Positions 5,576-8,675 of a DNA stretch of 8,675 bases are shown piece after piece. Within the stretch, counting starts at the first letter, position 1. Each line of letters starts with the position of its first letter. Position numbers and translations under genes: made by a program. The notes below the pieces were generated by a model, which was not told the DNA's origin, made no database searches, and saw only the letters and a program-made list of their open reading frames with translations. Location: assembly GCA_028282865.1 (NCBI GenBank), contig JANQHA010000582.1:1-8675 (forward strand), written 5' to 3'. This stretch comes from Oligoflexales bacterium (lineage in GTDB: Bacteria > Bdellovibrionota_B > Oligoflexia > Oligoflexales > CACXFL01).

Positions 5576-8500
5576 TCAATCATCATATGACCCGACTACC
5601 ACCGGACCTTTGTTCCCTGAGCTAAAGCCCAGTTGACCGTAGTCGTTTATACCCATGCAGTAAACGCTATTGTCGGATTTAAGTATACAGGTATGACGTT
5701 TAGCCGCCCAGATGTCTGTAACTCCAGATTCGGACCCTGATGGCGTGATAATTGACGACCTATTGGTGACAGAACCGTCCCCTAGTGTTCCGTAGGCATT
5801 GTATCCCCAGCACCTAACTGAGTTATCAGTCTTAAGTGCACAAGCGTGGTACTCTCCTAAGGAAATTTTACTAACCCCACTACTTAGCCCGGTGACCGCA
5901 ACTGGAACTAGGCTAATCGAAGTGGATCCGTTACCAAGTGTTCCGTAGCTTGCTTGACCCCAACAATAAACGGCATTACTACTAGTTATTGCGCAAGCAT
6001 TATTGAGCCCCATTTTTATGTCAGTAACATTGCTCAACCCAACGACTGTTTGCGGTGAGTTTGCGGTAGCATTGGAGTTGTTGCCTAGAAGGCCGTGGTT
6101 AGTGTTTTTACCCCAACATTTGACACTGCCGTCAGCGGCCATAATGGCACAAACCCTGCGAGAGTCGTAGTTACTCATGAAGACTTTTGAAACTCCACTG
6201 CTGAGACCAGTTACATCGACTGGAGTAGAACTATTTGAAGAAGCGCTGTTTCCTAACTCTCCGGTTGTACCAAGACCCCAACACTTGAGTCCGCCGCCAG
6301 TTGTTAGCGCACATGTGGTGTAAATGCCCAACTCCACTTGCTGTATATTGCTTAGAATAAGCTGCGGCGTATTTCTGCTGGTTGTAGTGCCATCTCCCAA
6401 GCTTCCGTAAGTATTTTTGCCGAAGCAATATAAGTCATTGCTGCTATCTATGATACACGAGCGATCTGAACCCCCAGAAACTTCTATTTTCGAAACGTTC
6501 GAGCTAAAACCAGTGACTAGTTGTGCGGTGCTTTTATTAGCACTGACACCGTTACCTAGTGAACCGTGGGTTCCAAGACCCCAGCAGTATGCGGCTGATT
6601 GATCGGTGATTGCACAAGTGTGGTGTGTTCCTAGAGCCATAGATACCACCGGGTCAGGTAGACCTTGAGACGATACTGTGCTGTTTCTCTGTTCTGTTGT
6701 GTTATCCCCAAGTTGCCCCGAATTATTTCTACCGGTGCATTTTACGTTACCACTGTTATCAATATAACAGGAATGTGTACCGTAGGTGCCTGAATATATT
6801 TTGGATACATTTCCATTCAAACCAGCATCAGAGATCTTACTAAATAGGAATTCATTACCCGATAAGAAAGTCCCATCTCCGGTCTGCCCCCTACCGTTTT
6901 CTCCCCAACAACGTAGTCCTTTGTTTGCGGTTACCGCGCAGAAATGGTCACCACCAATGTCGATGTCGGTGATTCCGGAAGTTAAGCCGGTAACATCCAC
7001 CGGTTCATGCTGGTCGCTGACTGAGCCATCTCCCAGCTGACCAACTAAGTTGTAGCCCCAGCACTTAACGCCACCTGTAGAAAGCAGCGCACAGGTCTCG
7101 TTGGATCCCACTAATACTTTAGTCGCATTAGTTATTCCAGTCACTGCTACAGGGGAAACGCTAACTGTAGTCGTACCATTACCTAGCTGCCCCTGTCCGT
7201 TGGATCCCCAACATTTTACTGTGCCGTTAGTCATAACTGCACAGGTATGACCAGCTGCCGTCGCTATCGAGCTAACCCCTGATGTGAGTCCGTCTACTTG
7301 CACCGGTACGTTAGAGTCGGTATTGCCCACCCCGTCTCCTAGCTGACGTTGGCTGTTGTTACCCCAGCATTTTGCTGCGCCAGTGCTTAAAACTGCACAA
7401 AAATGCTCTGAATTATACCTTGGATCAGCATGAATGCTGACGACACCTGAGGTAAGGCCGGAAACTTGTACCGGAACATTTGAGTTGGTGTTAGTGCCGT
7501 TACCTAGTTGACCTTCGTTGTTTTTACCCCAGCACTTAACGCCACCATTTACCAAAGCACAAATAGAATAGTAATTACCTACCACAGAGGTTACGCCACT
7601 GGTTAAACCAGTTACGTCTGCTGGTGTGATCGCGTCTGTAGGAGAATTGCCATTTCCGACCTCTCCTAAAGCGTTTTGTCCCCAGCATTTAAGGCCACCA
7701 TTTGCGATAGCGCAGTTGGTTTGATATCCAACGAAAAAGTCTGTAACACCTGTTAGCCCTGTTACATTTACTGGTGAAGATCTACTGGCGTCACCGCCAT
7801 CTCCAACCTGTCCTTCAGTACCGGCACCCCAGCATTTCATGGTGCCGTCGGTCATAAGCGCACAGGCATGTAGGTAGCCACCTTTCACTTTAGACACCCC
7901 ATCAGATATAGTCTGCACTGGGGTCGATCTGCTGGTGTTAGTCGCATCACCTAGCTGGTTACTGGTATTATGACCCCAGCACTCTAGCTTGCCATTGGTC
8001 GTTACCCCGCAGCTAAAGTTCTGGCCTAAGCCTATAGATTCCATTCCCTCTGGGATTCTTTCAAAAGTTCTTGTGACAGTTCCAGTATTACCGGCTGGAT
8101 CGGTTTGACTTGTTTGCACAGTTCTGTTGCCGACTGCACCGCTGACTGTTACCGTTATTGAAAAAGCTCCGCCGGTACAAGTTCCAGATGTGGTACCGGA
8201 AATATCACCGGTGTAAACTACATCTATAGCGATTCCGGTCTCGCAGCTGCCAGTAAAGTTGAATTGATTTAGGCTGATTTTATCAGATTCAGCGGGGTAA
8301 GTTACTGCAATGCTCGGTGCTACCGTATCTATCTCAAATGATGAAGAACTTTTGATTGTCGACTTTCTACCAGCGCCATCTACAGCTCGCATATTTACAT
8401 AGAGCGTATCGCCATGATTGACGCCTGACACGACTCCTGCAAAAGGTGATGAGCCAGCGGTCGTCCAATCTGTGATGTCATTAGCGCTGCCTCCGGAAGT

Positions 8501-8675
8501 TCCGGTACCAACGGCATATTCGTAGCTCGCGACTCCAGAACCAGAATCAGCGGCGTTGCTAGTGTAGGTGATGCTTGGCGTGGTTGTCGTGCTATTGCTC
8601 CAAGCTGCTAATGAAGGAGACGAAGCCCATGTCGGATTATTTAAGTCTATAACAATGGTACTTGCATCGGCTCGA
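5576..8675 (-). CDS. Giant secreted Ig-like / RCC1-repeat protein (N-terminus beyond window)
   Basis: The frame runs from TGA at 5578-5576 to the right edge without a stop (about 1,032 codons), so the gene is partial at its 5' end. GTG at 8431 is internal, because the frame upstream is clearly coding. The visible chain starts with Ig/Fn3-like material (SPSLAAWSNSTTTTPSITYT, then YEYAVGTG, VSGVNHGDTLYVNMRAVDGA). A second bacterial Ig-like domain follows (VAPSIAVTYPAES... to DPAGNTGTVTRTF, about 8330-8063) with its own Cys pair. From about 8041 to the end come 16 RCC1-type repeats of about 50 residues, with core pattern C-A-(8-10 residues)-C-W-G-x-N-x-x-G-Q-L-G-D/N-G. RCC1 repeats form beta-propellers; bacterial exported versions serve as surface or secreted binding proteins. 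Partner and ligand are unknown. It is transcribed toward the plus-strand secreted gene and separated from it by a hairpin region. Confidence 0.9.
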   Translation of the reverse strand, partial: RADASTIVIDLNNPTWASSPSLAAWSNSTTTTPSITYTSNAADSGSGVASYEYAVGTGTSGGSANDITDWTTAGSSPFAGVVSGVNHGDTLYVNMRAVDGAGRKSTIKSSSSFEIDTVAPSIAVTYPAESDKISLNQFNFTGSCETGIAIDVVYTGDISGTTSGTCTGGAFSITVTVSGAVGNRTVQTSQTDPAGNTGTVTRTFERIPEGMESIGLGQNFSCGVTTNGKLECWGHNTSNQLGDATNTSRSTPVQTISDGVSKVKGGYLHACALMTDGTMKCWGAGTEGQVGDGGDASRSSPVNVTGLTGVTDFFVGYQTNCAIANGGLKCWGQNALGEVGNGNSPTDAITPADVTGLTSGVTSVVGNYYSICALVNGGVKCWGKNNEGQLGNGTNTNSNVPVQVSGLTSGVVSIHADPRYNSEHFCAVLSTGAAKCWGNNSQRQLGDGVGNTDSNVPVQVDGLTSGVSSIATAAGHTCAVMTNGTVKCWGSNGQGQLGNGTTTVSVSPVAVTGITNATKVLVGSNETCALLSTGGVKCWGYNLVGQLGDGSVSDQHEPVDVTGLTSGITDIDIGGDHFCAVTANKGLRCWGENGRGQTGDGTFLSGNEFLFSKISDAGLNGNVSKIYSGTYGTHSCYIDNSGNVKCTGRNNSGQLGDNTTEQRNSTVSSQGLPDPVVSMALGTHHTCAITDQSAAYCWGLGTHGSLGNGVSANKSTAQLVTGFSSNVSKIEVSGGSDRSCIIDSSNDLYCFGKNTYGSLGDGTTTSRNTPQLILSNIQQVELGIYTTCALTTGGGLKCWGLGTTGELGNSASSNSSTPVDVTGLSSGVSKVFMSNYDSRRVCAIMAADGSVKCWGKNTNHGLLGNNSNATANSPQTVVGLSNVTDIKMGLNNACAITSSNAVYCWGQASYGTLGNGSTSISLVPVAVTGLSSGVSKISLGEYHACALKTDNSVRCWGYNAYGTLGDGSVTNRSSIITPSGSESGVTDIWAAKRHTCILKSDNSVYCMGINDYGQLGFSSGNKGPVVVGSYDD
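5579..8041 (-). repeat. Tandem array of 16 RCC1 repeats (~150-bp period)
   Basis: The DNA shows a regular period of about 150 bp, visible on the plus strand as recurring CCCCA(G/A)CA blocks (the CWG codons) near 7974, 7827, 7680, 7529, 7362, 7208, 7054, 6905, 6581, 6278, 6112, 5960 and 5809. Three degenerate units near 6733, 6422 and 5655 have CTG, CFG and CMG instead of CWG at protein level. Units are diverged at DNA level, so this is an old protein-repeat array and not a recent tandem duplication. Confidence 0.9.

Noticed and set aside
6231..7040. Open frames of 61-84 residues on both strands inside the RCC1 array
   Set aside because: They follow from the repeated codon pattern of the array and lack ribosome sites or protein-like composition.
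5579..8041. The ~150-bp periodic pattern as a CRISPR or DNA satellite
   Set aside because: The period is in frame, units are diverged in DNA but conserved in protein pattern, and they encode RCC1 repeats.
5576..8431. Taking GTG at 8431 as the start of the RCC1 protein
   Set aside because: The frame continues without stop to 8675 and encodes obvious Ig/Fn3-like sequence, no ribosome site precedes the GTG, and a surface protein needs a signal peptide that must lie outside the window.

Overview
The window is a bacterial chromosomal segment with moderate, AT-leaning base composition, dense coding and mostly single-strand organisation. Everything except one gene (4629-5465) and the sites serving it lies on the minus strand. 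Four protein genes carry or are expected to carry export signals, start codons include GTG and probably TTG or AUU, and there is no phage, transposon or CRISPR signature. Three traits together suggest a Gram-negative predatory or Bdellovibrionota-like lineage: a giant Ig/RCC1 surface protein, a TPR-plus-winged-helix regulator, and a secreted polysaccharide deacetylase. This is an inference from gene style. No marker in the window settles taxonomy.

Layout, left to right. (1) 1-154: the 5' part of an unrecognised minus-strand ORF that leaves the window. (2) 216-1061: a class I SAM-dependent methyltransferase. (3) 1110-1199: tRNA-Ser(GGA) with an encoded CCA, with a plausible promoter at 1211-1239. 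(4) 1282-4419 or 4476: a likely three-gene minus-strand operon, transcribed from a TATAAT promoter near 4528-4557. Its order is TPR/winged-helix regulator, small secreted protein (start overlaps the regulator stop as ATGA), then secreted NodB-type polysaccharide deacetylase. (5) 4480-4628: a divergent regulatory region. (6) 4629-5465: a plus-strand secreted protein of unknown function. (7) 5466-5575: a convergent intergenic region with a GC-rich hairpin nested in a longer inverted repeat. (8) 5576-8675: the C-terminal 1,032 or so residues of a giant secreted protein, with Ig-like domains followed by 16 RCC1-type repeats. Its N-terminus lies beyond the window.

The most interesting unit is 2231-5465. 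A transcription factor with a large N-terminal helical (TPR-like) sensor and two different C-terminal winged helices is translationally coupled to a small exported protein and followed by a cell-wall or polysaccharide-modifying deacetylase. Another exported protein is transcribed divergently from the same intergenic region. A local regulator controlling an envelope or secreted function is a reasonable hypothesis, but nothing in the sequence proves it. The regulator's reading frame also continues 20 codons upstream of its TTG, and the best ribosome-binding site points to an AUU start.

The RCC1 protein is striking for a strict two-cysteine pattern in all 16 repeats, as expected for a disulfide-braced exported beta-propeller.
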